Positions 46,950 to 57,177 of a stretch of DNA of 64,000 nucleotides are shown here, piece after piece. This stretch comes from Ophioderma brevispina (lineage: Eukaryota > Echinodermata > Ophiuroidea > Amphilepidida > Ophiodermatidae), in NCBI GenBank assembly GCA_023653785.1, contig JAMKCH010078580.1, forward strand, positions 1 through 64,000. The letters run 5' to 3'. The notes beneath the pieces were generated by a model. That model was not told the DNA's origin. It was given only the letters and a program-made list of their open reading frames with translations, and did no database searches. The stretch's first letter is position 1; each line of letters starts with the position of its first letter. The translations under genes were made by a program, and so were the position numbers.

Positions 46950-48587
46950 CTATCCCCAATAAATCTACCCTTAACAAAACCACTCTGATCACTATGAATT
47001 AAAGTTGGGATAACCTTGCAAAGCCTATTAGCCAGGATTTTAGACACAATTTTGTAATCTGTGTTTAATAAAGATATTGGTCTCCAATTTTTTAAATAAC
47101 ATCTATCTTTACCTTCTTTCTCAAGAAGAGTAATAACTGCTTGCCTTTGAGAGGAGGACATTTCACCTTTATCCAGACCTAAATTCACAACTTTTACAAC
47201 AAAGTTGCCTATTATACTCCAAAATCTTAAATAAAATTCACTAGGCAAGCCATCATTACCTGGCGTTTTATTTCTAGGCATACTCTTTAAAACATTAAAA
47301 CAATCGGCTTGTGTAAGTTTCCCCTCACAAATCAATTTCTCATCTTCATTAAGAGTAGGAATATTATTACCTTGTAAAAACTGATTATCCTCATTATTAT
47401 GCAAACATTTAGACTTATACAAATTCTCATAATAATCACTCTGCAACTCTAAAATATCATTTGGATTAATAATCACTGAACCATCATCAGTTATCAACTT
47501 TTTACAATGCTTCTGTCTACTATTTCTTTTTTTCCAAACCAAGAAAATATTTATTACTTTTCTCACCTTTCTCTGACCACCTTATTCTGGCTGATCGTAC
47601 AATGATCCCATCAATGACTTTTGCGTCCAATTCCGCAATTCTGTTTAACATTCATTTCTGCAAAATGTCATTGTTTGGAGTCGCTGCCAAATTTCTTTCT
47701 AAAGATATTCAGCTTACTGGTCAACTTAGCAATATCATCCTTTCTTTCCCCGTTGCTTTTGCTTTGGCATATTGAATTGTAAATCTCTTATCTTGAGTAT
47801 TTTATCCATTCCCCTTTAACTTGATCATCCCATGATAACCGAATCTTGTAACCAAGCCTAAATTATTACTCAATTTCAACTACTCCTCATCATCAAGATA
47901 GGACTTCTTTAATTTAACATGACCTGGCCCCCTCTTAGCTTCTTTTTAGCAAACAAATATTTAATAAAACAGCAGAAGATCTGTCCTTATACCTGGGAAA
48001 ATATCAACCTTACGCACATCCTTTCAATAAATTATAACTTATCAAAAATATCCAGTCTACCTTGTATCAAATGTTATTTGCCTCCAAGAAATCTAAATTC
48101 TGTGGATCAAAGCCGCAACCTTCCCCAGATCAAAAGTATCCATAATAGCCCATATTATTTACACATTAGTTTTTTTAATTTAATACTGTCCACCTTTCTT
48201 ATCTAGATCTGGATTAAGAATACAATTAAAATCACCACTCAAGGAATACCTGATCTTTCCCCTCAAATCTTTTTAAAAAAAAAGGCACTTTCAAAATCTG
48301 CAAAAAAAGTCCTTTTCATTTGCTCAACATTAGGTGCATAAATATTTGTCAAGGGTAAATTACATCATTTTTTTAGCACAGAATATCAAAACGCCCATAA
48401 TTCTCACGATGCACCTCCTTAACATCCACAGTAATTACCATTTTTTAAAAATGATTGCAAACCCCTATTACTTGAACCATGAGAAAACAGTATTTTTCCC
48501 TCCCCCCTCATATTGCCATTGAGTTTTTCACTTCTTTAGTACATGCTTTTCTTGAAGATGGATCAATCCGCATTAGTGTTCCTACAC

Positions 48588-48880
48588 CCAGGAAATTGCT
48601 TGTCCCACCATGGGACTTGACAGGCCCTGCGCCTCCTAGCAGAGCCCCACCTTCAACCTCTGGATCAGCTAACATGTAAGATCTTTCAGGAAGATGAATG
48701 TTCCTAAATCATTCCTTTCTCTGTTGTTTACAGCTTTTTTCCCTATCCATTTTGCTGGCCATTTTTGAAAAAGTGTGCCTCTATCATTGAAAACTGGACT
48801 GAGAAATTGACTTGAAAACTGAAAACAAGTCCTTATGAGTATATTATCAAGGCCCACATTTGAATTTAGCTTGCATCACT
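48588..48880 (+). pseudogene. DIRS-like tyrosine recombinase, continuation beyond the LINE
   Basis: From 48588 the plus strand reads PRKLLVPPWDL, then in another frame LLAEPHLQPLDQLTCK. This matches the inter-domain proline-rich segment and the start of the catalytic domain that should follow the part at 42619-42974. It fades out by about 48880. No active-site tyrosine is visible. Confidence 0.5.
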
Positions 48881-49368
48881 CGTCTCTCGGAGATAAGGTA
48901 GTAACTTATGTATTTTGCCTATGGATCGGCCCTCCGACATCAAACACCCTCTTAGTTTGAAAGAATGAAGAATGGAACAGTCCAAACTACTCTATATAAT
49001 GCATCTCATCCCCACCAAGGGGGTGAAGCCCTTCAAAACCATTTTGTCCGTGCTGGGTGCTTGTATACACACAATAATGTCAATTCGCTACAAACATCCG
49101 GCAAAATATCAGTTTTGTTGGATGTTGGGTGCTATTGGGTTGTAAATTTGTCCTACCCATGGCCACACAAGTGACACAACGAATGAAATGACGTCAGTCG
49201 TACTTGATTTAAATAACCGCCTCATTATATATCTTTCACCTAAGCGCGCATTTGCATTAATATAAAAAAGAGTATCTGAGCACAATGCTCCAGGTGCACT
49301 ATTATTACACCTGGCACCTCTAACAACATACATCAATTGGTATCACTACCGATTAGTGTATACACAAA
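48881..49368. other. No recognisable feature
   Basis: Unassigned sequence. GGTGCACTATTATTACACC near 49291 is a small imperfect palindrome. Confidence 0.35.
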
Positions 49369-50955
49369 GCGGACCCGCATAATGTGGCAGAGCGAGGCAG
49401 CCATTGCTTTCTAATTGTTGTACTCTAGTTTTTCTTTGTGGCGGCAAAACATGCGAGACGATGAATTCTAAAGATTACGTAACTTTTGCCTCTCTATCTA
49501 TATAGAACCTCGTTGGTCCACTCCCCACATACTTGTCTTTGTCTCAATAAGCCCCCGACATTGTGTTGTGTTTGTGTTCTCCACTCAAGCGCGGGTGTGA
49601 TTTCTTAGTGCTATACACGGTTTTTTAACTGAAAAGCAAGCTGTTATATGCATTGGCTGCTAGTGTACCTGTTGATTATATTTTTGAGTGTTTCCTGTGT
49701 CTACTGCATGATTTTAGTGTAATTCCTACCTGTTTGATATTATTTCGGGTTTTCTCCTGCATGGATTATTAGCGTGCTTTCATACCCATGGCGGATTTAT
49801 ACGTCGGAGTGTTGTTCCTCCGTTTCACTGCATTATTATTAGCATGCTTTCATACCTGTGCGGGTTTATATACGGGAGTGTTTCTCCATTTCTACTGCAC
49901 GGTTTCGTAGTGTGCCTTTATACCTCTTGGATTTAATATTTTGGAGTGTTTTTCTCCATTCTTTTGCGTGGATTTTTTGCGTGCTATCGCACTGTTTGGT
50001 TTTATACACGGAAGTTTCTTCCTACATTTCTACACATGGATTATACCCCTGTGATTCATTCCATTTGATATAACGGATCTATATATATAGAGTTACATTT
50101 CCCGTGTGGATTAATATTGTGGATTATTACTGTTGCTATGGCGAGAGATAAGCCCGGAAAACCTGGGGAAAAGTCAGTGTTCTCCGAGAACGCAAGTTGT
50201 CTCATATGTTTCGCCAGAGATAGCGACTTCTAAGAGGCCGGAAAGGTCGGCTCCGGTTACAGTTTCTAAACCTCCGCCATCTCCGTCTGATGAGAGTGGA
50301 AATATCTTTTCTCATTCACGCAAGGTGCCGTATTCCTTTGCCGACTTATTTGTTGAGTTCTGAACCAACGGCTGGGCGCCGTACGGATTCAACTTATAAT
50401 TTATGTTGATCCACCGACTGCATATCTGGTTAGGGCATGATATTGAGCCGCCGGCTGCGTGTCGGTTAGGGCATAAAAATCTGCCGATCGGTGTCGTTTT
50501 GGAATAGTGATGCTGTACACCACCCTCTGGCTGTGTTCCAGGAGGCAAGTAATAAATTGATGAGCCGGCCGCCAGCTTTGGTCGGTTAGGGCATAAAAAT
50601 CTGCCGATCGGTGTTGTTCATAGTGATGCTGGTACTCACCCTTTGGCTGTCCGCCAAGAGTTGCTTACGCCAATCGATTTTAGGATACTGCGAGATCGTC
50701 CTAGGATTCTTATGTGCCTAGCGGTTAATGTTTCATATTTCCATAGCTATGATAGCGGGAATATAAACGTCCGGGAAATTGTTCCCAATCCTGCTGGTCC
50801 TAAGTTGGGCAGTTTATTCGAAGGAGATTCCAGAATATGTAACATTTCACTTCAGCGACGGGTTTATTACGCCCACATGTTGACCCGTAGTACAGGGATA
50901 TTTTCAACCGAGGGGTTGAGATTGCGACAAAAATGGCTTTTGTTTATAAAATAAT
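49369..50955 (+). pseudogene. Probable 5' region of a retroelement (repeated leader and gag-like start)
   Basis: The leader from 49369 contains 5-6 diverged repeats of about 75 bp between 49690 and 50080, with words such as GAGTGTTTCTCC, TACTGCATGGATTATTAGCG, TGCTTTCATACC and GGTTTATATACGG. An ATG at 50138 then opens MARDKPGKPGEK, and a neighbouring frame continues with a Ser/Pro-rich sequence (PSPSDESG, HSRKVPYSFADLFVEF), as in many gag proteins. From 50440 a ~118-bp direct duplication (GGTTAGGGCATAAAAATCTG twice) interrupts the frame. A final open part (50643-50954) contains DRPRILMCLAVNVSYFHSYD. No catalytic domain is present. The assignment to a DIRS-like element rests on a short similarity to 33613 and is inference. 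Confidence 0.4.
50440..50660 (+). repeat. Direct duplication, ~118-bp unit
   Basis: Two copies of GAGCCGNCNGC, TCGGTTAGGGCATAAAAATC, TGCCGATCGGTGT, ATAGTGATGCTG and CACCCTNTGGCTGT. A partial third copy of GGTTAGGGCAT lies at 50430. Confidence 0.85.
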
Positions 50956-51933
50956 CGCAGCATAGCCTACGCTCAGATAAGGTAGGTCTGCTCAGACAAA
51001 TCATGACGCGACGTAATAGCGTAATTTTATTCTCAAAGCCGTGGATGTTTGTAGGATTTTCTGCTTATGTCACCTTGGATTTCCCCATTTTTTTACAAGG
51101 GGAGAGAGTTTGCAGGTAGTCGTCAAATGATCGTAATATAGTAAACGACAACTAACTGAAAATGCCCTTGTGCATAGGCCCTACCCTATGTAGTTAGCAA
51201 GAGCTTTTTTTACTTAGAATTTTTTTCATCGAACTGATGTCAGAGAGCGTAACATGTTTTCTTGAAGAATTATGAACAAAATACAAAGGGTGGAAAGAAT
51301 TTCGGCATTTCCAGCATGCAGCAGATCCAGCGCCGACATTTTTAGTAATGCACGCGGGGGAAATTAAATCATGATGGTTTTAAGGAAAAAGTGCTACCTG
51401 ATTATAAGGAACAGTCATTTGAATATTTTTTGTTAGACCCACAATCTGATGTACGAGTCTGTGTGTCTGTGTCTATTGTAAAGCGTTAACCCCAAAACAC
51501 ATTCGCGCTTCAGACATGCCTACTAGTACAGATTTTTTGTATCGGAAAAATGAACAAATACGGACATTAAGGAAAGAGGTCAATACTTTCCCATGAATAA
51601 AAGGACATGGAATTGAAAGATTTTCAGTTTCTAAGTCTGTTTAAAAATGGTTTCCGCATGTTTTCTCCCGATTTTCGGATTGTTCACCCCCATCAATATT
51701 TTTATATTTAACTATTTAACTGTGTAATGCAAAGTCCTCTGAAGGTATTTTGATTAACTATTTAACTGCGATGGTGCAAAGGTATAGACCTACAAGCACT
51801 TATTGTTTATAGTATATAGTTTTGTTTTTAAAGTTTTCGAGCTATTTTAAAGTTTTCGAGCTTTGAAAGTTTAGACTGTTATACTTTTTTTTTTAAATAC
51901 TCCATATGGACTTAGTTCCTGACTGACAGTTCC
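50956..51933. other. No recognisable feature
   Basis: AT-rich spacer. AAAGTTTTCGAGCT occurs twice near 51833 and 51854, and ACTATTTAACTG twice near 51711 and 51758. These are small local duplications. Confidence 0.4.
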
Positions 51934-51937
51934 TTAA

Positions 51938-52566
51938 CCCTCATCCAACCAAGGGTTTTTGTACAACGTTCATGACCAAGGGGGGGGGGTGGTTACCACC
52001 CCCCTGATTTTTTTTGTAATTAAACGACAAACATCATCTTGTTTGGTATCAGTGTGTAGCTACATATGCCCTTCTTCAAATCAAGTACAAACATATCAAG
52101 TTTTAACAACATGACGTCATAGTGACGTCATAACTGAGAGCTTATTTTTACGCAAATTTGTAAGCAAATCCCCAAAATCGAGGGTTTTTTGACCGTTTTT
52201 TGCCATTTATGCAAGCAAAATTGGTATTTATTTGGCAATAATGGGTGCCAAAGTAAGCATTACTCTAAATAATAAGAACAAATACAAGTATTTGCTTACA
52301 GTAGCATCATACTTACATAAAGTACCATTTGTTGCCATTTTACACAGTAAAGTATAGGAAGGTGGCAACCATCCCCCATACCTTCCGACTTTGGCGGGAC
52401 GTCCTGACCCCCATGAAGGTGGTACCTCCAATTTTTTTTTAGCTAAAATGACCGCAAAGGATGAACTTACAATTACATAAAAGCCTTAGATCGTATTCGT
52501 TTGCGTTTTTGTGCGACAGGGGATCATCCGTTGGGGGTGGTCCACCCCCCCTTGGCTGGACGAGGG
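51938..52566. mobile_element. piggyBac-like non-autonomous element, 629 bp
   Basis: Flanked on both sides by TTAA (51934-51937 and 52567-52570). The inverted ends are CCCTCATCCAACCAAGGG and CCTTGGCTGGACGAGGG. TTAA targets with CCC-starting ends are characteristic of piggyBac; Kolobok elements also use TTAA. Just inside lie a G run and a GGTGGTTACCACC palindrome. No transposase. Two cyclic-AMP response elements, TGACGTCA, lie at 52112-52119 and 52123-52130. Confidence 0.85.
52112..52130. promoter_or_regulatory. Paired CRE palindromes (TGACGTCA twice)
   Basis: Two exact copies of the bZIP/CREB site separated by 3 bp, inside the piggyBac-like element. Whether they act as an enhancer in this animal cannot be judged from sequence. 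Confidence 0.5.
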
Positions 52567-52919
52567 TTAAATGGGGCTGCAGACGGCGGAGCTCTGTCCA
52601 TTTTTTCTGGAAAAGCTGTATTTTAAAGAGCTTTATCTCACGATGCAGTTCATATGTACGTAGGTAGCTTAGTTTTCAAGTTTTGAGCCTTTAAAGTTTA
52701 GGCTTTTTCATTTTAATTTTCATGTCATTCAAAAAAACATCTTTGTGCGCCAAATTAGCCTTTCACTGCACTGACATACAGGCCGTAAAGCGAACTTTAG
52801 GCCAAAAATTGACAAATTCGCAAGAATACTGATTTTGGGTCAAAAATACTGAAAGTTGTATTCCAAAGTTGGCATGTCTGCCCCTGTTTCCACCTAGGCC
52901 TACATGCACACATTTTTAT

Positions 52920-53670
52920 GTCACTTGCATGTAATGGTCCTTGTATGGTCCCCCCTCCACAGTTGCCCTTCTCACGAGTGGGGTCAAAGGTCTTATTGAA
53001 GTCCTTAGAGGTCATTTCCCAAAAATGGTCAGACATACGAAAATACTTGGTGTATTCACATGTCAATTGATTTCCATGACACTTTGATACAATTGCCCTT
53101 GGGTAATGTCCCACATGTTGGTGACCTCATGTGACTTTAAAATGATCAGAATTATAAAATTATAAAATTGCTTGGTGTATCATGCACATTTGTTGATCGA
53201 TTTTCAAGACACTTTGATACATTAGCCCTTGGGTAGTGTCCCAGATGTTGATGACCTCATGTGACCATTGTGACCTTAAAGTGATCAGAATTATAAAATT
53301 GCTTGGTGTATCCACTTATGTCGATCAGTTTTCTGACACTTCAATACATTGGCCCTTGGGTAGTGTCCCACATGTTCGTGACCCCCAAGTGACCTTGTGT
53401 GACCTTAAAATGGTCAGAATTATAAAATCGCTTGGTGATGTATCCACATATGCTGATCGATTTCTATGCACTTAGATAAAATCGCCCTTGCATAGTGTCC
53501 CGCATGTGGGTGACCATATGTGACCTTTTTGACCTCATGTGACATTAAAGTGGTCAGAATTATAACATTGCTTGGAGCATCCACATATAACCGCATTACC
53601 GTGTGGGTGACCATATGTGACCTTTTTGACCTTGTGTGACCTTAAAATGTTCAGAATTGTAAACACTGCT
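52920..53670 (+). repeat. Tandem array, ~110-120 bp unit, 5-6 diverged copies
   Basis: Each unit has, in order, TTGCCCTTGGGTAGTGTCCC, ATGTNNGTGACC, TGTGACCTTAAAATG-like, TCAGAATTATAAAATTGCTT, GGTGTATCCACAT and GATCGATTTTC. Unit length varies because TGTGACCTTNNTGACCT is itself duplicated in some copies. It ends near 53670. Confidence 0.85.
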
Positions 53671-53789
53671 TGTAGGCTATGGGCCACCTGGACCCCCCTC
53701 CCCCCTTTAGAGATTTTCATTCACTGTTTTCAGTAAGCCGGCCCTCAGCTATCATAATATGCTTGTTTGCCATTTAATTAGTGGTGGGT

Positions 53790-54340
53790 GTGAGCGTTAC
53801 GGCCGTTGCCATGGCAACGCAGTAATGAAAAGCTTGAATTTCAAAATAATGTCAATCATGCAAGTAAACAACATTAAAACACCATCAAGTGTCTAGATAT
53901 TTGTATATTGAGTTGTCCAGTTGATTGCAATCACAAGCTGGGTCATTTAAGGTCATGATTATGTCAAATTTTGGCCGTTGCCATGGCAACGCCCTCTTAA
54001 AAATGGGATTTTGAGGAAAAAACTATTCATTGTAAATAGACAACATATAAACAAAATCTAAGTGTAGAGGTACACAATTTGAGCTGCCCAGTTTATTGCA
54101 ATTTATGATATTGGGACCAGTGTTATGCCAAAACAGCATCATTACCATGGTAACACCCCTCTTTAAACACCCTCTTAAAATTGGAAAATTGGATTTTGTG
54201 ATGTTTACATAACAAGAAACAATGTTAATTAACCATGTTTTTAGTTAGCTAGTATCCTAAGTTATCACAATCTTCTAATGTGCCATCATTTTGATGATAT
54301 ATATGAGCAGCAGACCAGTTGCCATGGCAACACATTATTG
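53790..54340 (+). repeat. ~170-bp tandem array with one X-box palindrome per unit
   Basis: Four diverged units are marked by GTTGCCATGGCAAC at 53805, 53977 and 54318 and ATTACCATGGTAAC at 54141; spacings are 172, 164 and 177 bp. Other shared words are CCTCTTAAAAATGGGATTTT, AACAAAATCTAAGTG and ATTGCAATCAAGATTGGG-like. The palindrome is the best-conserved part. Related units lie at 62.98 and 63.67-63.99 kb, and a partial one at 54800-54840. Confidence 0.85.
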
Positions 54341-54665
54341 AGAAATTTAAACTTGGCAAAAATCCATATTTTTGTACAAATAAGATAGAACAAATCTAAG
54401 TGCTATTTTGATTGCAATCAAGATTGGGTTATTTAGGGTAACGGTATGCCAACTGGAGGTCATTCCTACAGAAGGTATGAGGGTCACGCATATGTACTAG
54501 AACATTACACTTTGCGGAATCAAAGGATGAGGCAAGGTTAACTGAATATATATGAAATCAGAGAAATTAACAGTTTTACGCACCCAGATATGTGACAAAT
54601 TACTTTTATATAACAGTTAATGACAAGAACCAAAGCAACCCTAGCAGGAAATTTTTTCTCTAAGA

Positions 54666-54740
54666 CTGCACCGGAGCGGGAATCAAACCTACGACTTTCC
54701 GATCACTTAAGCGGACGCCCTATCCACAAGGCTACAGACC
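54666..54740 (-). repeat. tRNA-derived SINE head (or tRNA pseudogene)
   Basis: On the minus strand the sequence starting GGTCTGTAGCCTTGTGGATA has a tRNA A-box-like TAGCCTTGTGGATAGG (54719-54734) and a B-box-like GGTTTGATTCCCGC (54676-54689), at tRNA spacing. The usual GGTTCGA has become GGTTTGA. The anticodon arm is poor and the acceptor stem does not close, so this is not a working tRNA. The TAGCCTTGTGG, GGCGTCCGC and GATCGGAA words are typical of tRNA-derived SINE heads in marine invertebrates. Confidence 0.65.
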
Positions 54741-55028
54741 TCAATGCTGGCACCTACAGCACAGACAACATTCAGGGGATGAATGGCATTTTTTTTTGCG
54801 CGCCATGCTGAAAATGGGAATTTTGAGGAATATATAAATATAGTAGGGTAGTCCTACCAATTATCGGACACTTAAGGACTTCGCTAAATATTTAAAAAAA
54901 TAATTCGATATTTACCCACCAAACACCATCCACGTAATGACCATGCCCAACTTTACGTGTGGCATTGAAATGGTGTTGGCAATACGAGTTGCATTATCAC
55001 CAGCGGCGAACAATGACATCGAAGCACT

Positions 55029-55090
55029 TTGCCAGTTTTCGGACATTACCTTGCCAGTTTTCGGACATTACCTTGCCAGTTTTCGGACAC
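55029..55090 (+). repeat. 22-bp tandem repeat, three copies (sub-terminal)
   Basis: TTGCCAGTTTTCGGACATTA plus CC is repeated at 55029, 55051 and 55073. It contains the sub-terminal word shared with the right end of the candidate 5.8-kb transposon. Confidence 0.9.
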
Positions 55091-56359
55091 TTCAGAAAAA
55101 GCGCTGTACGTCCTTTTTGTGGAACAATTAATAAAGCGTTAGTTATTTTGTATTCTTCTACATCATTTGTAAGGATTTGTGTTGTACTTTGATTGTTTTA
55201 TTTATACACTGTCACCAAGAACAACAATGTAAGGGCGCACACCCGTAAATAACTGCCCATTGAAATACACGCAAATATACCCTTTTTGAAAGCGAGATTT
55301 CGACCTCCAAGCGGCATATTTGGCATACCGTTAGAATATCACTTGATTGCAAAGCGTGAAACTTAACGTATATTTCAATGTATGGGGTCTTCCGATTCGT
55401 TTTCCGATACGAGACCCTCAATAGGCGCCCGTGGCATTTTCCAACCTGTTTTCGAGCCCGTAAACTCATTTACGCATTTCATACACCGAGGGCCTACTCT
55501 CCGTGTAATCAAATTTTAATTTAATCGATCCAATGTGTTAAAGACACATGTACCGTTTATTTGAAACTAATAATTGCACTACAGATCTTCACAAACTCGC
55601 ACAGAACCGTTAACCATCTCAAAATTCGCTGTGTTTTTTACCGGAAGTACAACCACATTAATGAAAGGTGTGGTGATTTAGTGTTGTGCGCCCTGTAACC
55701 GTAAAGTCGTGGCCCATGTGTTTTCAAGTTCCAGGGCCGGCGCATGCCGTGATGGTAATATAACGCCGTCTGCAAGCAGTGCTTGTCATGGAAAATGTGG
55801 AAAATACGATGATAAGACCGAAGATGTTGACGACAATGACCATGTCGATGACTAAATTAACGACAATAACGTACAATGACGATGGCGACGACGACCGATT
55901 ATTATTATTTTTAAAAAGTATACCAAATTATTAGTCTAAAAATATAATAAAGATTTTTTTTACTAATATAATAATAGTTATTATTATGTCTATTCTTATT
56001 ATATTAATTCTTATTAATTATTGTCTATTATTATTATTATTATTTTATTTGGTCGACCACATTGGAGATGGTTTTTGTCCATAGCAGCTATAATGTTTTA
56101 TTTTACATATCTCTATGATAGTATCAAAGGAACCTTTCCCTTTCCCTGCAGAGAAAATATGAACCTTCTATATACCAAAATCTAAATTTCCCCGGGGCAC
56201 TTATCCTTGATAAGGGGGTTTACCCTCCTGACAAGTATAAACAGAAAGCATCCTAAACAGTAAATTTCGAAGCGGAATTTTGCACCCTAAAAAGATTGCT
56301 ACCCTATAAACAAGTTTCCTATATACCTGTATACCTATTGTCCTATATACCTTACGTAG
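55091..56359. other. No gene identified; CpG-richer patch then AT microsatellite
   Basis: 55380-55800 is somewhat CpG-richer, with no coding sequence I can name. 55800-55900 has GACGATG/GACAATGAC repeats, followed by TTATTATTATT-type simple sequence at 55900-56050. TCCTATATACC words repeat near 56310-56350. Confidence 0.45.
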
Positions 56360-56720
56360 GCTTATTCTAAAGGTTCGCTAATCCGAACATTTGTTCTTTA
56401 TACTGCATGTTATTTCCGAATCTCGTTTTAACTCCGAAGTTGTGTTATTCCAATGTTCCCTTTATCTCAAGTTTCGTTGATCCGAAATGAAATAAGGTTC
56501 GTTGATCCGAAATGGAATAAGCTGGAGCTAAAGGAATCTTATTTAATTTTCTATAACTAACCTTATTTCGTTTTTCGAATAAAACGAAACCTTCGAATTA
56601 AACACCCTTCGGATTAAAAAACCTCGGAAAATGAACCTTCGCATAAACGATCCTTCGTGAACGACATTTCGGATAAAGGAACCTTCGCAGCAGCGATTCT
56701 TCGGATCACTAACCCATCGT
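56360..56720. repeat. Array of TTCG/CGAA words arranged as two opposed halves
   Basis: The left half repeats GGTTCGTTGATCCGAAAT-like units. The right half repeats the reverse complement type, CCTTCGGATAAACGAA-like, every 18-24 bp. The turning point is near 56545-56575. About 15 units in all, much diverged, so the block could fold into a long imperfect hairpin. Confidence 0.65.
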
Positions 56721-57177
56721 ATAAATGCGGAACTACCTGTCCCGTACCCGATATATGCCTATCGACCTGCACCCGTACCCCATAAAGTTAATGTTTCAAG
56801 GTGTTCATATTAGCATTTCAACAATAATTACTCTTATTCGAGTCTCAACCATCACGCTTCTGTAATGCTCCGTACCCTGACCCTCTGACACACTTTTTTT
56901 TTCTGACACACTAGATTCGGAAAAACCCTTCACGGAATCAGCACCTGCATTCCGTTAAAGATACATGGCAGATTCCAGAAAGAAGCGCCCCAATTTTTTC
57001 TCGAGCCTAGTTTTTCTACATTTGTGGAATGCTTGCCAATCGTATTAATCACACCTGAAGTGAATATCTAGTTGCACATATGGTTATAACCATGTTTTTT
57101 GATCTATATTTATTATCGGAGATCTCCGACCAATGCTTCGTTTGCGGCAGAAGACTTTTTTTCGAGCTTACTATATT

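Larger units (their letters stand above)
42975..48587 (-). pseudogene. L1/Tx1-like LINE, 5'-truncated, with two nested DNA transposons
   Basis: The minus strand encodes the second LINE protein in order. AP-endonuclease remnants run from 48587 (LQEKH, FSHGSSNRG, GDFNCILNPDLDKKGG), heavily decayed. Then come the linker (GEKSNKYFLVWKKRN), RT start (KTPGNDGLPSEFY, NWRPISLLNTDYKIVSKILA, SGFVKGRFIGD, to 46953), RT palm (FVDFEKAFDSLEW, RQGDPLSPYLFILA, YADDT, 45996-45419), thumb and C-terminal domain (KALGVFFSYD, NFLWNGG, CSLCNKSPETDQHLM, 44581-43128) and a 3' region ending in an A-tail at 42984-42975. The catalytic Asp of FVDF and the YADD pair survive, but frameshifts and stops make it dead. ORF1 and part of the endonuclease are absent. 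Without the two insertions it is about 3.8 kb. It sits in a DIRS-like gene with a possible ~10-bp target duplication (CCCCGGAAGTT and CCCAGGAAATT). Confidence 0.85.

Noticed and set aside
33613..49390. Long direct repeat pair (AGCGGACCCG at 33615 and 49371) marking one giant retroelement
   Set aside because: Only about 15 of 17 bases match and the similarity fades at once. Several unrelated insertions lie between, so a single element is not supported.
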